DNA of 64,000 bases from Thermohalobaculum sp039816045 (GCA_039816045.1 JBCBYB010000012.1:1-64000); one strand, 5' to 3'; shown: positions 36,229-45,511, counted from the stretch's first letter. The notes: generated by a model not told the origin, from the sequence alone. Program-made: numbers and translations.

Positions 36229-38466
36229 GTGAGCGATATCGGGCTCGAAGGTTGGAGACAAAGGCTGGGGGCAGGGCTCCCACATTGGCTCGGCCGTCAG
36301 GGCATCATCACGCTGGTTCTGCTGGGGCCAATTCTTGCCATCGTTACCGCCTTTGCCCTCGGGAGCGGGGACAGCCACTCGTCCTTGGTTCGGATCGTCT
36401 TGCTGGTCGATCTCTGTTACCTGCTGGCGCTCGTTGCCCTCATTGGGATCCGCGTCGGGCAGCTCGTGCTGGCGCGGCGGCGCAAGCGCGTCGGCAGCCA
36501 GCTCCATCTCCGATTGACGGGGGTGTTCGCCATTGTTGCCTTCGTCCCGACGGTGATTGTCGCGATCTTTGCGACGCTTTCCATCAATCTCGGGATCGAG
36601 ACTTGGTTCTCTGATCGTGTGGGCAGCGTGGTCCGCAACGCGCTCGCAACCGCCGAAGCCTATGAGCGCGAGCACCGCAACAACATCCGCGGCGACATCT
36701 TGGCAATGGCCAATGATCTCAACCGCGCCGCGGATGACGGCATCGGCCAGGCGGATCTGGCAGAGTTGGTGCGTCAACAGGCGCTGATCCGGGAATTGCC
36801 CGAAGCGTTCGTCTTCAACAGTCAACAAGAGATCCTGGCGCGCGGCGAGTTCAGCTATCTCTTCAGCTTCGAGGCGCCAACCCCGGAACAGCTCTCCCGC
36901 GCGCGGGCCGGTGAGACGGTGATCATGGAGGACGACGCCAACAACGAGATCCGGGCGCTCGTCTACCTCAGCAACTATTTCGATGCGTTCCTCTATGTCT
37001 CGCGCGATGTCCAGGGGGATGTGCTGCGCCTGCTGGACGAGACGCAGGCGACCGTTCAACTTTATGAACAGCTGGAAAAGGACCGCTCGAGCCTGCTGTT
37101 CGATTTCGCGCTCATTTATCTTGGCTTTGCGGCACTCGTCATCGTGGCCGCGATTTTGCTTGGTCTCTGGTTTGCCGAACGGCTCGCCAAACCCGTCGGG
37201 CGGTTGGCCGGAGCAGCTGAGCGTATTGGCTCGGGCGAGCTGAACGCACGCGTGAAGGAGGAACGCGGATCGGACGAGATCGCGCTCCTCAGCCGGGCCT
37301 TCAACCGCATGGCAGACCAGGTACAGGGCCAGCGGGATGCGCTGATCGACGCCAACCGCGAGACGGAGTTGCGCCGACAGTTCTCAGAGGCTGTTTTGGC
37401 AGGGGTCAGCGCCGGGGTCATCGGCATCGATGGCGAGGGACGCGTCGACCTCGCCAATGCAGCGGCTGCAGACCTCCTCGGGCTCGACGGAAACGAGATG
37501 CTGAAGCAGGAAATCGTCGAGCTTGTCCCGGGATTTGGCGCCTTGATTTCAGGTGCAAAACGTGCGCCTGGCGGGATTGCCCGGGGGGAAGTTCGCCAGT
37601 CCGTCGATGGGCAACCGCGAGAGTTCCTGGCCCGCTATGCGCCCCGCGTTCCCGACCGCCCGGACGAAGGACATGTGCTCACCTTCGACGACATCACGGC
37701 GCTCGCGTCTGCACAGCGCATGGCCGCCTGGGGCGATGTCGCCCGCCGCATCGCGCACGAGATCAAGAACCCGCTGACACCCATCCAGCTCTCGGCTGAC
37801 CGTATGAAACGGAAATATGTGAGGCTGCTCGGGGACGAGGGGCCGAAGTTCGAGAACTACATCGAAGTGATCACGCGCCAGACCGCCGATATCCGCCGCA
37901 TGGTCGATGAGTTCTCCAAGTTTGCGCGTATGCCCGAACCCAATCTCGCCGAAGAGGATCTCTGCGCCCTGATGCGCGATGCGGTTCTGCTGCAACGGGA
38001 AGGGCGGTCGGATATCACCTACGAGCTCGATGTCCCGCCGGTGATGGCCCCTGTCCTCTGCGACCGGGCGATGCTGGCACAAGTGCTGACGAACCTGCTG
38101 CAAAACGCTGCGGATGCGATCGATGCGAGGAGCCGTCGCGACGGCGACGATGCGCCGTCCGGGCGGATAAAGCTGCGCCTTGTGACCGGCGAGCGCAACT
38201 ACCGCCTCAGCATCACCGACAACGGGACCGGTCTGCCGCGCGAGGAGCGCTCGCGACTGACCGATCCCTACGTGACCACACGAGAGACAGGGACGGGGCT
38301 CGGCCTCGCGATCGTGACAAAGATCATGGAACAACATGGTGGCGAGCTTGCGCTTGGGGATGCCGACGGTGCCTCGGGCCTCGATGGGGCGAAAATCAGC
38401 CTCCGTCTGCCGCGGCCCATACGTGCCTCGCGCACGCTCGGGCCTGCCGCCGCTGCCACTGGATAA
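36229..38466 (+). CDS. ntrY: Sensor histidine kinase NtrY
   Basis: A 745-residue membrane kinase beginning at GTG with GAGGGGG upstream. Three helices lie in the first ~115 residues (one is GIITLVLLGPILAIVTAFAL), then a periplasmic loop of about 170 residues, and a fourth helix near 290-312. The cytoplasmic part has HAMP (about 313-365, KPVGRLAGAAERIGSGELNA), PAS (about 380-490), phosphoacceptor His510 in RRIAHEIKNPLTPIQLSADR, and the ATPase (VLTNLLQNAADAID, ITDNGTGLPREE, GTGLGLAIVTKI). The NtrYX system acts in nitrogen, redox and envelope control in alphaproteobacteria. It is 18 bases upstream of ntrX. Confidence 0.95.
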   Translation: MSDIGLEGWRQRLGAGLPHWLGRQGIITLVLLGPILAIVTAFALGSGDSHSSLVRIVLLVDLCYLLALVALIGIRVGQLVLARRRKRVGSQLHLRLTGVFAIVAFVPTVIVAIFATLSINLGIETWFSDRVGSVVRNALATAEAYEREHRNNIRGDILAMANDLNRAADDGIGQADLAELVRQQALIRELPEAFVFNSQQEILARGEFSYLFSFEAPTPEQLSRARAGETVIMEDDANNEIRALVYLSNYFDAFLYVSRDVQGDVLRLLDETQATVQLYEQLEKDRSSLLFDFALIYLGFAALVIVAAILLGLWFAERLAKPVGRLAGAAERIGSGELNARVKEERGSDEIALLSRAFNRMADQVQGQRDALIDANRETELRRQFSEAVLAGVSAGVIGIDGEGRVDLANAAAADLLGLDGNEMLKQEIVELVPGFGALISGAKRAPGGIARGEVRQSVDGQPREFLARYAPRVPDRPDEGHVLTFDDITALASAQRMAAWGDVARRIAHEIKNPLTPIQLSADRMKRKYVRLLGDEGPKFENYIEVITRQTADIRRMVDEFSKFARMPEPNLAEEDLCALMRDAVLLQREGRSDITYELDVPPVMAPVLCDRAMLAQVLTNLLQNAADAIDARSRRDGDDAPSGRIKLRLVTGERNYRLSITDNGTGLPREERSRLTDPYVTTRETGTGLGLAIVTKIMEQHGGELALGDADGASGLDGAKISLRLPRPIRASRTLGPAAAATG

Positions 38467-38484
38467 GAGACGGAGGGGTTAAAG

Positions 38485-39927
38485 ATGGCCGATATTCTAG
38501 TTGTAGACGATGAGGCGGACATCCGGGAGCTGATCTCGGATCTGTTGGGCGACGAAGGCCACCGGCCCCGTATGGCGGTCGACGCGGACACAGCGCTCGC
38601 GGAGATCAATCGCTCCGCCCCCGATCTGGTGATCCTCGATATCTGGCTCCAGGGCAGCCGTATGGATGGGATCGAAATCCTGAAATGCGTAAGGAGAGAT
38701 AATCCGGACGTTCCGGTCGTGATTATCTCCGGACACGGGAATATCGAAGTGGCAGTCGCAGCCGTGCGGCAGGGCGCTTATGATTTCATCGAGAAACCTT
38801 TCACCTCGGATCAGCTTTTGGTGGTCGTGGGCCGCGCGCTGGAGACCAGCCGGTTGCGGCGAGAGAACTCGGCACTCCGCTCCGCGACGGAGGCCAGCGC
38901 TGAACTGATCGGCCAGAGCCCTGCGATGAACGCGCTGCGCGCGAAACTTGACCGGGTCGCGCGCACGGGCAGCCGGGTGCTGCTCTCTGGCGGCCCCGGC
39001 ACTGGCAAGGAGGTTTCCGCCCGCTATGTCCACCGGCGCTCCTCCCGCCGCGATGCACCCTTCGTCGTGGTGAATGCCGCCTCGATGGAAGCCGACCGGA
39101 TGGAAGAGGTGCTCTTCGGCCGAGAAGAGGCGGACCGCCCCGCCGTTATCGGCCTGTTCGAACGGGCCCATGGCGGCACGCTTTTTATCGACGAGGTCGG
39201 CGACATGCCCCTCGGCACCCAATCGAAGATCCTGCGGGTGCTTGTTGATCAGGCCTTCACCCGTCTCGGTGGCAGCTCCACCGTGCGGGTCGATGTGCGC
39301 GTGATCTCCGCCACCAACCGCAATCTTGCAGCGGAGATCTCTGCCGGGCGTTTCCGCGAGGACCTTTATCACCGGCTGAACGTGGTCCCGATTGAGATGC
39401 CGACCTTGGAACACCGGCGTGAGGATATCCCCGTTCTCGCGCAGCATTTTCTGGAGATGTTCGCGCGAGAGCAAGGGTTGGCGCGGCGTCATGTCGGAGA
39501 GGGGGCCATCGCTGCCCTCCAAACCCGTACCTGGCCCGGAAACGTCCGGCAGCTCCGGAACATGATGGAACAAGTGCTGATCCTCGGCGCGGATCAGGTG
39601 GAGATCTGCGCCAGCGAGCTCCCTGGCGGCACGGTCGGCACGGAGGCACCCGAGGCCGGGCTCGGTGATCTCATGGGCCTTGTTGCGAGTTTGCCGCTTC
39701 GAGAGGCCCGTGAAATGTTCGAGCGGGAGTACCTCATCGCCCAGATCAACCGCTTCGGCGGCAACATCTCCAAGACTGCGAGCTTCGTGGGCATGGAGCG
39801 CTCGGCCTTGCATCGCAAGCTCAAGATGCTGAATGTGGTGACCACGTCCCGGGGCGGTGTGCGCATGGCGGTGGTGGATGAGACCGGTTCGCTCGAGGAA
39901 GAGGACCTGGCGGCCAACGACGGGTAA
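38485..39927 (+). CDS. ntrX: Response regulator NtrX (lacks GAFTGA)
   Basis: A 480-residue regulator paired with NtrY. The receiver domain has Asp52 in LVILDIWLQGSRMDGIEIL. The AAA+ domain has a modified Walker A (SGGPGTGKEVSARYVH near residue 170) and Walker B (GGTLFIDEVGDMPLG). Where NtrC has GAFTGA, this protein reads FGREEADRPAVIGLFERAHG, so the sigma-54 contact loop is missing. The C-terminal helix-turn-helix (GGNISKTASFVGMERSALHR) is intact. It is therefore expected to bind DNA and act on sigma-70 promoters or as a repressor rather than as a sigma-54 activator. Confidence 0.94.
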   Translation: MADILVVDDEADIRELISDLLGDEGHRPRMAVDADTALAEINRSAPDLVILDIWLQGSRMDGIEILKCVRRDNPDVPVVIISGHGNIEVAVAAVRQGAYDFIEKPFTSDQLLVVVGRALETSRLRRENSALRSATEASAELIGQSPAMNALRAKLDRVARTGSRVLLSGGPGTGKEVSARYVHRRSSRRDAPFVVVNAASMEADRMEEVLFGREEADRPAVIGLFERAHGGTLFIDEVGDMPLGTQSKILRVLVDQAFTRLGGSSTVRVDVRVISATNRNLAAEISAGRFREDLYHRLNVVPIEMPTLEHRREDIPVLAQHFLEMFAREQGLARRHVGEGAIAALQTRTWPGNVRQLRNMMEQVLILGADQVEICASELPGGTVGTEAPEAGLGDLMGLVASLPLREAREMFEREYLIAQINRFGGNISKTASFVGMERSALHRKLKMLNVVTTSRGGVRMAVVDETGSLEEEDLAANDG

Positions 39928-39948
39928 CCCCGCGCTGCGGAGGCTATC

Positions 39949-41322
39949 GTGAAGGCCATTATCTGTGGCGCAGGCCAGGTCGGCAGCCAGATCGCCCGGT
40001 CGCTGTCTGATGAGGGCAATGCGGTTACGGTGATCGACCAGAACGCGGGTCTGGTGCGGCGCGTGACGGATGCGCTGGACGTCTCCGGCGTGACGGGATT
40101 TGCTTCGCATCCGGATGTGCTGGCGCGCGCAGGCGCTGCAGATGCCGACATGCTGATCGCCGCAACCTCGATGGACGAAGTGAACATGGTTGCCTGCCAG
40201 GTGGCGCATTCGGTGTTCGACGTGCCCACCAAGATCGCGCGGGTGCGGACCGAGAGCTATCTCGGCGCCGAGTGGTCCGATCTCTTTCGCCGCGACCACA
40301 TGCCGATCGACGTCATCATCAGCCCGGAGACCGAGGTCGCGAAGGTTACGCTCAGGCGGTTGGAGGCGAACGCCGCCTTCGATGTGGAGCCGTTCCTCGG
40401 TGGGCGCGCGGCTTTTGTCGGCATTCACCTCGAAGATGATTGCCCGGTTGTGAACACGCCGCTCGGTCAGCTGTCGGAATTGTTCTCGACGCTGCGGGCC
40501 ATCGTTGTGGCCGTCCGGCGGCAGGGGAAGATCTGGGTGGCCGGCCGCGAGGATCAGCTTCTGGTTGGCGACGACATCTACCTCGTCGCTGCGCAAGAGG
40601 ATCTCGGCCGCGCCTATTCCATTTTCGGCAAAGAGAACATGAAGCCCGAACGGGTGCTGATCGTCGGTGCCGGCAATGTGGGATTGCGGGTGGCCCAACA
40701 GATCGAGGGCTCCAACCACCTTCGCGCGAAGATGATCGAGATCGACCGAGCTCGTGCAGAGTATGCCGCCGACACGCTTGAGCGGACGATAGTGCTCAAC
40801 GGCGATGCGCTCGATACCACTTTGCTTGCAGAGGCTGGGGCAGGGGAGGCGGATGCGGTTGTCGCCGTCACCGATGACGACCGGACCAACCTCCTCGCCT
40901 GCGCGCTCGCCAAGCAGACCGGCTGCCCGATCTCCATCGCGCTCGCCAAAGACGGGGCGTTCTACTCCATCGCCGAGCCGCTCGGGGTGAACGCGCTGAT
41001 CAACCCGCGGGCCACCACGGTGTCCGGCATTCTCCGCCATGTGCGCCGCGGCAAGGTCAAGGCGGTCTACTCCATCGGCAGAGGCGAGGGCGAGGCGATC
41101 GAGGCACAGGTAATGGCCACCTCTCCGATCGCCGGGCGGCGGTTGCGCGACATCAACTTTCCGCGCGGCTCGATTGTGGGAGCGGTGCTGCGGGGCGACC
41201 AGCTTATGATGCCGAAGGGTGACCTAACCGTCCAAGTCGGAGATCTTATGGTGATTTTCGCCGTGTTCTCAGCGGTGAAGCAGGTTGAGCAAATGTTCCG
41301 AGTGAGCATGGATTTCTTCTGA
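39949..41322 (+). CDS. trkA: Trk potassium uptake regulatory subunit TrkA
   Basis: A 457-residue peripheral NAD(H)-binding subunit of the Trk potassium channel. Two tandem RCK units: the first starts KAIICGAGQVGSQIARSLSD, the second PERVLIVGAGNVGLRVAQQI near residue 233; each is followed by an RCK-C domain (the second with EAQVMATSPIAGRRLRDIN). GTG start with GGAGG upstream. trkH follows after 3 bases. The trkA gene directly behind ntrX is a conserved alphaproteobacterial arrangement. Confidence 0.95.
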   Translation: MKAIICGAGQVGSQIARSLSDEGNAVTVIDQNAGLVRRVTDALDVSGVTGFASHPDVLARAGAADADMLIAATSMDEVNMVACQVAHSVFDVPTKIARVRTESYLGAEWSDLFRRDHMPIDVIISPETEVAKVTLRRLEANAAFDVEPFLGGRAAFVGIHLEDDCPVVNTPLGQLSELFSTLRAIVVAVRRQGKIWVAGREDQLLVGDDIYLVAAQEDLGRAYSIFGKENMKPERVLIVGAGNVGLRVAQQIEGSNHLRAKMIEIDRARAEYAADTLERTIVLNGDALDTTLLAEAGAGEADAVVAVTDDDRTNLLACALAKQTGCPISIALAKDGAFYSIAEPLGVNALINPRATTVSGILRHVRRGKVKAVYSIGRGEGEAIEAQVMATSPIAGRRLRDINFPRGSIVGAVLRGDQLMMPKGDLTVQVGDLMVIFAVFSAVKQVEQMFRVSMDFF

Positions 41323-41325
41323 GCC

Positions 41326-42903
41326 ATGCGCGGGCGCCGCATTCCCATTTTCAGCCTGGTCCTGATCGTGATCGGGGCAGCGATGGCTGGGCCTGCCATC
41401 ATGGCGGCGGCTGACGGAGAGTGGCGCGTCGCCCGCGGATTTCTCTATTCAGGGATCTTCACCGTGGTGGCGGCGGCACTGATGGGGCTTGCTCTTGCCA
41501 ATCGCGGACATGGCGGTTCGGCGCGGCGGGAGCTTGGGATTCTCCTCCTGTGCTGGTTGATCGCACCGATCTTCGCCGCGGTGCCTCTCATCCTGCTGAC
41601 CCCGAGCATCGGCATCTGGGGTGCGGTGTTCGAGATGACGGCCGCCTTCACGACCACGGGCGGTACGGTTTACGGCAACCTCGAAGGCCTTCCGCGCGCG
41701 ATCAATCTCTGGCGTGGCCTGGTTGGCTGGCTTGGCGGGTTCATGACCCTTGGCGCCGCCTATGTGGCGCTAGCTCCGCGGCAGCTCGGCGGGTTCGAGA
41801 TCGAGGCGGCAACCTGGCAACTCCGCGCGGGGCAGGGCGGTGTCTCCCTCGGCGCCAGCCTTCCGCCGCTCGAGGTCCGTGTGATCCGGGCCATGCGGGT
41901 GATCATCCCGATCTATGCGTTGCTGACTGCAGTTCTCGGGCTTGGGCTCAGCGCCACTGGCGAGAGCGAACTCGACTCGATGATCCACGCCATGGCGATC
42001 CTGTCGACAAGCGGGATCTCCGCTCATCCGGAGGGCTTGGCCGCGACACCGAATGTGGGCGCCGAGATGCTTGCGGCAGTGTTCCTTATGCTTGCCATCA
42101 GCCGTCGGATCTACTCGGACGCGGCAGAGATAGGCAGCCGGATGCCGCTCCGCCGCGACCCGGAACTGCTGACCATGCTGGGGTTTCTGCTTGCGGTTAC
42201 GCTGACGCTGTTCCTGCGCCACTGGATCGGGGCCTACACGCTCGATGCCACAGGCGAGCCAGTTGATCCATTTGAGGCCACCTGGGGCATGTTCTTCACC
42301 GTGCTCAGTTTTCTCAGCACCACGGGCTTTGTCTCCGGCTTCTGGGACAGCGCGCGGGACTGGAGCGGTTGGGCCAACCCGGGTCTGATCCTTCTGGCGC
42401 TCGCGGCCATTGGCGGCGGCGCGGCAACGACCGCCGGCGGGATTAAGCTGATCCGGGCCTACGCGTTGATGCGCCACGGCTTGCGCGAGGTCGAGCGCAT
42501 TGCCCAACCCTACAGTGTCATCGGTGTCGGCGCCCGCACCCGCAGCCTGTTGCGTGAAGGCCCCGCCATCGTTTGGGCCTTTATGATGCTGTTTATCTTC
42601 GCCATTGCGGTTTCGATGCTCGGGCTGACGGCCCTGCGGATGGGGTTCGAAGAGGCGCTTGTGGCCTCAATCGCTGGGATCGCCAACACGGGTCCGGCCT
42701 TTGCATTGGTCGCCGAAGTCGATGGCGGCTTTTCAACACTCACCGACCCTCAGCGCGCAATCCTCGGCACTCTTATGATTGTTGGTCGCATCGAAACCCT
42801 GGCCCTGATTGCATTATTCAACCCGGACGCTTGGCAAAGTAGTCGCGACGCGGCACAAAGGGGTGGAAAATCCCGCCCCGACACCCCACAGTCCCCGTGG
42901 TGA
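41326..42903 (+). CDS. trkH: Trk potassium uptake channel subunit TrkH
   Basis: A 525-residue polytopic inner-membrane protein of the Trk/Ktr/HKT family. The four selectivity-filter repeats can be found as AAFTTTGGTVYG, AILSTSGISAHP, SFLSTTGFVSGF and AGIANTGPAFAL, each between hydrophobic helices, together with VGWLGGFMTLGAA and AATTAGGIKLIRAYAL. It forms the potassium pore; TrkA gates it. The C-terminal tail is Arg/Asp/Pro-rich. Only 3 bases separate it from trkA, so they are one translational unit. Confidence 0.94.
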   Translation: MRGRRIPIFSLVLIVIGAAMAGPAIMAAADGEWRVARGFLYSGIFTVVAAALMGLALANRGHGGSARRELGILLLCWLIAPIFAAVPLILLTPSIGIWGAVFEMTAAFTTTGGTVYGNLEGLPRAINLWRGLVGWLGGFMTLGAAYVALAPRQLGGFEIEAATWQLRAGQGGVSLGASLPPLEVRVIRAMRVIIPIYALLTAVLGLGLSATGESELDSMIHAMAILSTSGISAHPEGLAATPNVGAEMLAAVFLMLAISRRIYSDAAEIGSRMPLRRDPELLTMLGFLLAVTLTLFLRHWIGAYTLDATGEPVDPFEATWGMFFTVLSFLSTTGFVSGFWDSARDWSGWANPGLILLALAAIGGGAATTAGGIKLIRAYALMRHGLREVERIAQPYSVIGVGARTRSLLREGPAIVWAFMMLFIFAIAVSMLGLTALRMGFEEALVASIAGIANTGPAFALVAEVDGGFSTLTDPQRAILGTLMIVGRIETLALIALFNPDAWQSSRDAAQRGGKSRPDTPQSPW

Positions 42904-42915
42904 CCGCTCTGGTTC

Positions 42916-42943
42916 TCAGCCAGGGCGTGTGTCATTTGGCTGA
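42916..42943. repeat. Inverted repeat in the hfq leader
   Basis: A perfect 7-base-pair inverted repeat TCAGCCA (42916-42922) / TGGCTGA (42937-42943) is followed by AAAAAACAGGTGAAATAAAATG, which leads straight into hfq. The A-rich, purine-containing stretch between stem and start codon is the sort of sequence Hfq binds, so autoregulation is conceivable. Confidence 0.45.
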
Positions 42944-42961
42944 AAAAACAGGTGAAATAAA

Positions 42962-43204
42962 ATGGCCAGCGAAAAACAGCAAAATCTGCAAGATGCGTTT
43001 CTCAACCATATTCGTAAGGGGAAGATACCGGTAACGGTCTTTCTTGTGAACGGAGTTAAACTCCAGGGCGTCATTACCTCCTTCGACAATTTCTGCATCC
43101 TGCTGCGGCGTGATGGACAGTCGCAGTTGGTCTATAAGCACGCAGTGTCCACAATTATGCCGGCGCAACCCTTCAGCCTCTATGAGGGCGATGGGGATCA
43201 ATGA
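42962..43204 (+). CDS. hfq: RNA chaperone Hfq
   Basis: An 80-residue Sm-like protein that forms hexamers and promotes small RNA-mRNA pairing. Sm1 motif GKIPVTVFLVNGVKLQGVIT and Sm2 motif QLVYKHAVSTIMPA are intact; the N-terminal SEKQQNLQDAFLNHIRK carries the proximal-face uracil-binding residues. The C-terminal tail is short (SLYEGDGDQ), as usual in alphaproteobacteria. The hflX start lies inside its 3' end, giving translational coupling. Confidence 0.97.
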   Translation: MASEKQQNLQDAFLNHIRKGKIPVTVFLVNGVKLQGVITSFDNFCILLRRDGQSQLVYKHAVSTIMPAQPFSLYEGDGDQ

Positions 43205-44525
43205 CCGCGAAGAAGCTGAGCGTTTTTTGACCCGGGCCCGCATCCTTCATCCCGATATCCGAGGATCTGTGCGCGAGCCGGACGCAGCGCTGGCGGAAAC
43301 CGTCAGCCTGGCCCGGGCACTGGACCTTGAGGTGAGCGCCGCCGCAGTGGTGCCTATCGCGTCTCCCAATCCGGCCACGCTGATCGGCCCCGGTAAGGTC
43401 GAGGAAATCGCGGAGGCGGTCGCGGCCTCCGGCGATGCCCTGGTCGTGGTCGACGGACAGCTTTCGCCCGTCCAACAACGCAACCTTGAGCGGGCGTGGA
43501 AGGCAAAGGTGCTCGATCGAACCGGCCTGATCCTTGAGATCTTTGGTGCCCGGGCCCAGACCCGCGAAGGGGTGCTGCAAGTTGAGCTTGCTCACCTCAG
43601 CTATCAGAAGTCGCGGCTCGTGCGTTCTTGGACTCACCTGGAGCGGCAACGCGGCGGCGTGGGGTTCATGGGCGGTCCCGGTGAACGCCAGATCGAGAGT
43701 GATCGGCGCCAACTCGACGAGAAGATCACGCGGCTCCGGCGTCAGCTCGAGAAGGTTGTCCAGACGCGAAGTCTCCACCGGGCCAAGCGCAAGAAGGTGC
43801 CGGACCCCGTGGTTGCGCTTGTCGGCTATACCAATGCTGGTAAGTCCACATTGTTCAACCGTCTCTCGGCCGCGGGCGTGATGGCCGAGGACATGCTCTT
43901 CGCCACCCTCGATCCGACGATGCGCCAAATCACCTTGCCCTCGGGGCGGCGCGCAATCCTGTCCGATACGGTGGGCTTCATCTCGGACTTGCCGGTGCAA
44001 CTGATTGCGGCGTTTCGAGCGACACTGGAAGAGGTCCTAGAGGCGGATCTCGTGCTCCATGTGCGCGACGTCTCGCATCCGCATTCCGAAAGCCACGCCA
44101 AGGACGTGCTCTCCGTGCTGGAGACCCTCGGGATGGATCAAGACCGCTTGGCAGAGATGCTTGAGGTGAGGAACAAGATCGACCTTCTTCCGCCGGAGCG
44201 TGCCGCAGCCGAGCACGCCGCAGCAGATCGTAGTCCTGCGGTTCTCACGCTTTCGGCCCTCGACGGCGTAGGCATAGGTCCGCTGCTGGAGGCCATCGAA
44301 GGGCGCTTATTTCCCAAACGCTACCGGTTCGACATGGCGCTTTCGCACACCGCAGGACGGGCGATCTCATGGCTCTATGATCATTCCGATGTCATTGAGC
44401 GTTTGGACGAAGCAGACGGCGTGGCGTTGACTGTGGAGATGACCGAGAAGGAATTTTTTCAGTTCGAGAAAGGATTTGGTCCGGATGTTCGGATCAACCG
44501 GCGGGTGCCGTTAGCGGCTGAGTGA
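43191..44525 (+). CDS. hflX: GTPase HflX
   Basis: A 444-residue ribosome-binding GTPase involved in rescue of stalled ribosomes, often under stress. N-terminal HflX domain with LIGPGKVEEIAEAVAASG, a helical linker LERQRGGVGFMGGPGERQIE, then the G domain: G1 GYTNAGKSTLFNRLS, G3 DTVGFISDLP, G4 NKIDLL. GAGGGC precedes the ATG at 43191, which overlaps hfq by 14 bases. The hfq-hflX pairing is conserved among proteobacteria. It converges with the Stf0 gene. Confidence 0.95.
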   Translation: MGINDREEAERFLTRARILHPDIRGSVREPDAALAETVSLARALDLEVSAAAVVPIASPNPATLIGPGKVEEIAEAVAASGDALVVVDGQLSPVQQRNLERAWKAKVLDRTGLILEIFGARAQTREGVLQVELAHLSYQKSRLVRSWTHLERQRGGVGFMGGPGERQIESDRRQLDEKITRLRRQLEKVVQTRSLHRAKRKKVPDPVVALVGYTNAGKSTLFNRLSAAGVMAEDMLFATLDPTMRQITLPSGRRAILSDTVGFISDLPVQLIAAFRATLEEVLEADLVLHVRDVSHPHSESHAKDVLSVLETLGMDQDRLAEMLEVRNKIDLLPPERAAAEHAAADRSPAVLTLSALDGVGIGPLLEAIEGRLFPKRYRFDMALSHTAGRAISWLYDHSDVIERLDEADGVALTVEMTEKEFFQFEKGFGPDVRINRRVPLAAE

Positions 44526-44533
44526 GTAAATAA

Positions 44534-45373
44534 TTACTTAACATAATCCACCTTCTCAATACTATTTTCGGGACCGTCGCTAGTGCTCTCGACCCGGTGG
44601 GCATAGTCGGTAACCCAGCGCCCGGCGGCGATCCTCTCTTTCCAGGAACGTTCAGCTGCTGCGCGGAACCTGTCCCGCAGTCCGGACTGAACAACCTTAC
44701 GCATCCATCGCTTCGGTAAGGTTTCAGGTGGCGGCATCCCACCATGCTCACAGCAGCGAGTAAGGGTTTCATGCCGTTCTCGGGTGAGATCCTCGTAGGT
44801 CAGATGAAGGATCGACGCGTCCATGCCGGCGCAGATTTCGGAGAGGAACGCCTTATCGCGTTCAACCTGATCGATATACGTGTCAAAAAGTTTGCCATCG
44901 AATGCGGCAAGCGCTGTATGATGGCTTTCGGTCTCTGCGTGCTTTGCATCTGTCACCTCCCCGTCGGAGGTGCGGAAGAACAGTCCCGTCGCGGTCGCAA
45001 GGTAAGCAGACAGCGCCTGGTCAAAGACATCACTCCGGTCCAACCGAAAATAGGCCACGGGTCCCAGACAAGTCTCAAGCCCCTTCAACGCGTGATGCGC
45101 TCTTTTGAGAGGGTCTGCGTCGTTGCTTCCGAATGCCCGCCCAATGTCCGGCAAGTACCCCGCCATGAGTTTGAGGCCAATACGCCCGCCATCGTCCCGA
45201 CCTCGGGAGAATATCTCCTCAAGCGCCTCTTCAGTTATCTCTTCGTCTTCGGGGTGGGCGCGAAGCCAGGGCAGGAAATGCTCGCCGGGGCGTCCCAAAC
45301 CTCCAAGGTCCTCGAACTCCGAACAAAGGAGGGTGCTGCCCGTGCGTTGCGTGGCAAGGATGATCGTGGTCAC
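44534..45373 (-). CDS. Stf0-family sulfotransferase
   Basis: A 279-residue protein of the Stf0 type, whose prototype is the mycobacterial trehalose 2-sulfotransferase. The PAPS 5'-phosphosulfate loop is at the N-terminus, ILATQRTGSTLLCSEFEDLG, and GRPGEHFLPWL follows as in the family. LKLMAGYLPDIG and YFRLDRSDVFDQALS are further typical segments. The acceptor is unknown (a sugar or polar metabolite is likely). The codon use is somewhat more AT-rich than in neighbouring housekeeping genes. Only 8 bases separate its stop from that of hflX. A stronger minus-strand terminator lies upstream at 45484. Confidence 0.82.
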   Translation of the reverse strand: MTTIILATQRTGSTLLCSEFEDLGGLGRPGEHFLPWLRAHPEDEEITEEALEEIFSRGRDDGGRIGLKLMAGYLPDIGRAFGSNDADPLKRAHHALKGLETCLGPVAYFRLDRSDVFDQALSAYLATATGLFFRTSDGEVTDAKHAETESHHTALAAFDGKLFDTYIDQVERDKAFLSEICAGMDASILHLTYEDLTRERHETLTRCCEHGGMPPPETLPKRWMRKVVQSGLRDRFRAAAERSWKERIAAGRWVTDYAHRVESTSDGPENSIEKVDYVK

Positions 45374-45483
45374 GGTTGTCCACTCGCTGTTCTGGCGCTC
45401 TGCACTTGTAGAGAGAAGATGATTAACGAGGTCTTACCCGTCGCGAGCCGAAAGAGCTCCAGCCTCAGAGATAGAGAAAGAAA

Positions 45484-45511
45484 GGCCGCCGGTTCTAAGA
45501 ACGCGGCGGCC
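45484..45511 (-). terminator. Rho-independent terminator on the minus strand
   Basis: GGCCGCCG (45484-45491) pairs with CGGCGGCC (45504-45511), and the inner GTTC/GAAC arms extend the stem. On the minus strand the hairpin is followed by TTTCTTTCTCT. It lies about 105 bases beyond the stop of the small membrane ORF at 45618, and therefore most likely ends that transcript before the Stf0 gene. Confidence 0.8.

Noticed and set aside
38497..41040. 847-codon minus-strand open frame opposite ntrX and trkA
   Set aside because: It crosses two well-supported genes and an intergenic gap; the product has no recognisable domain.
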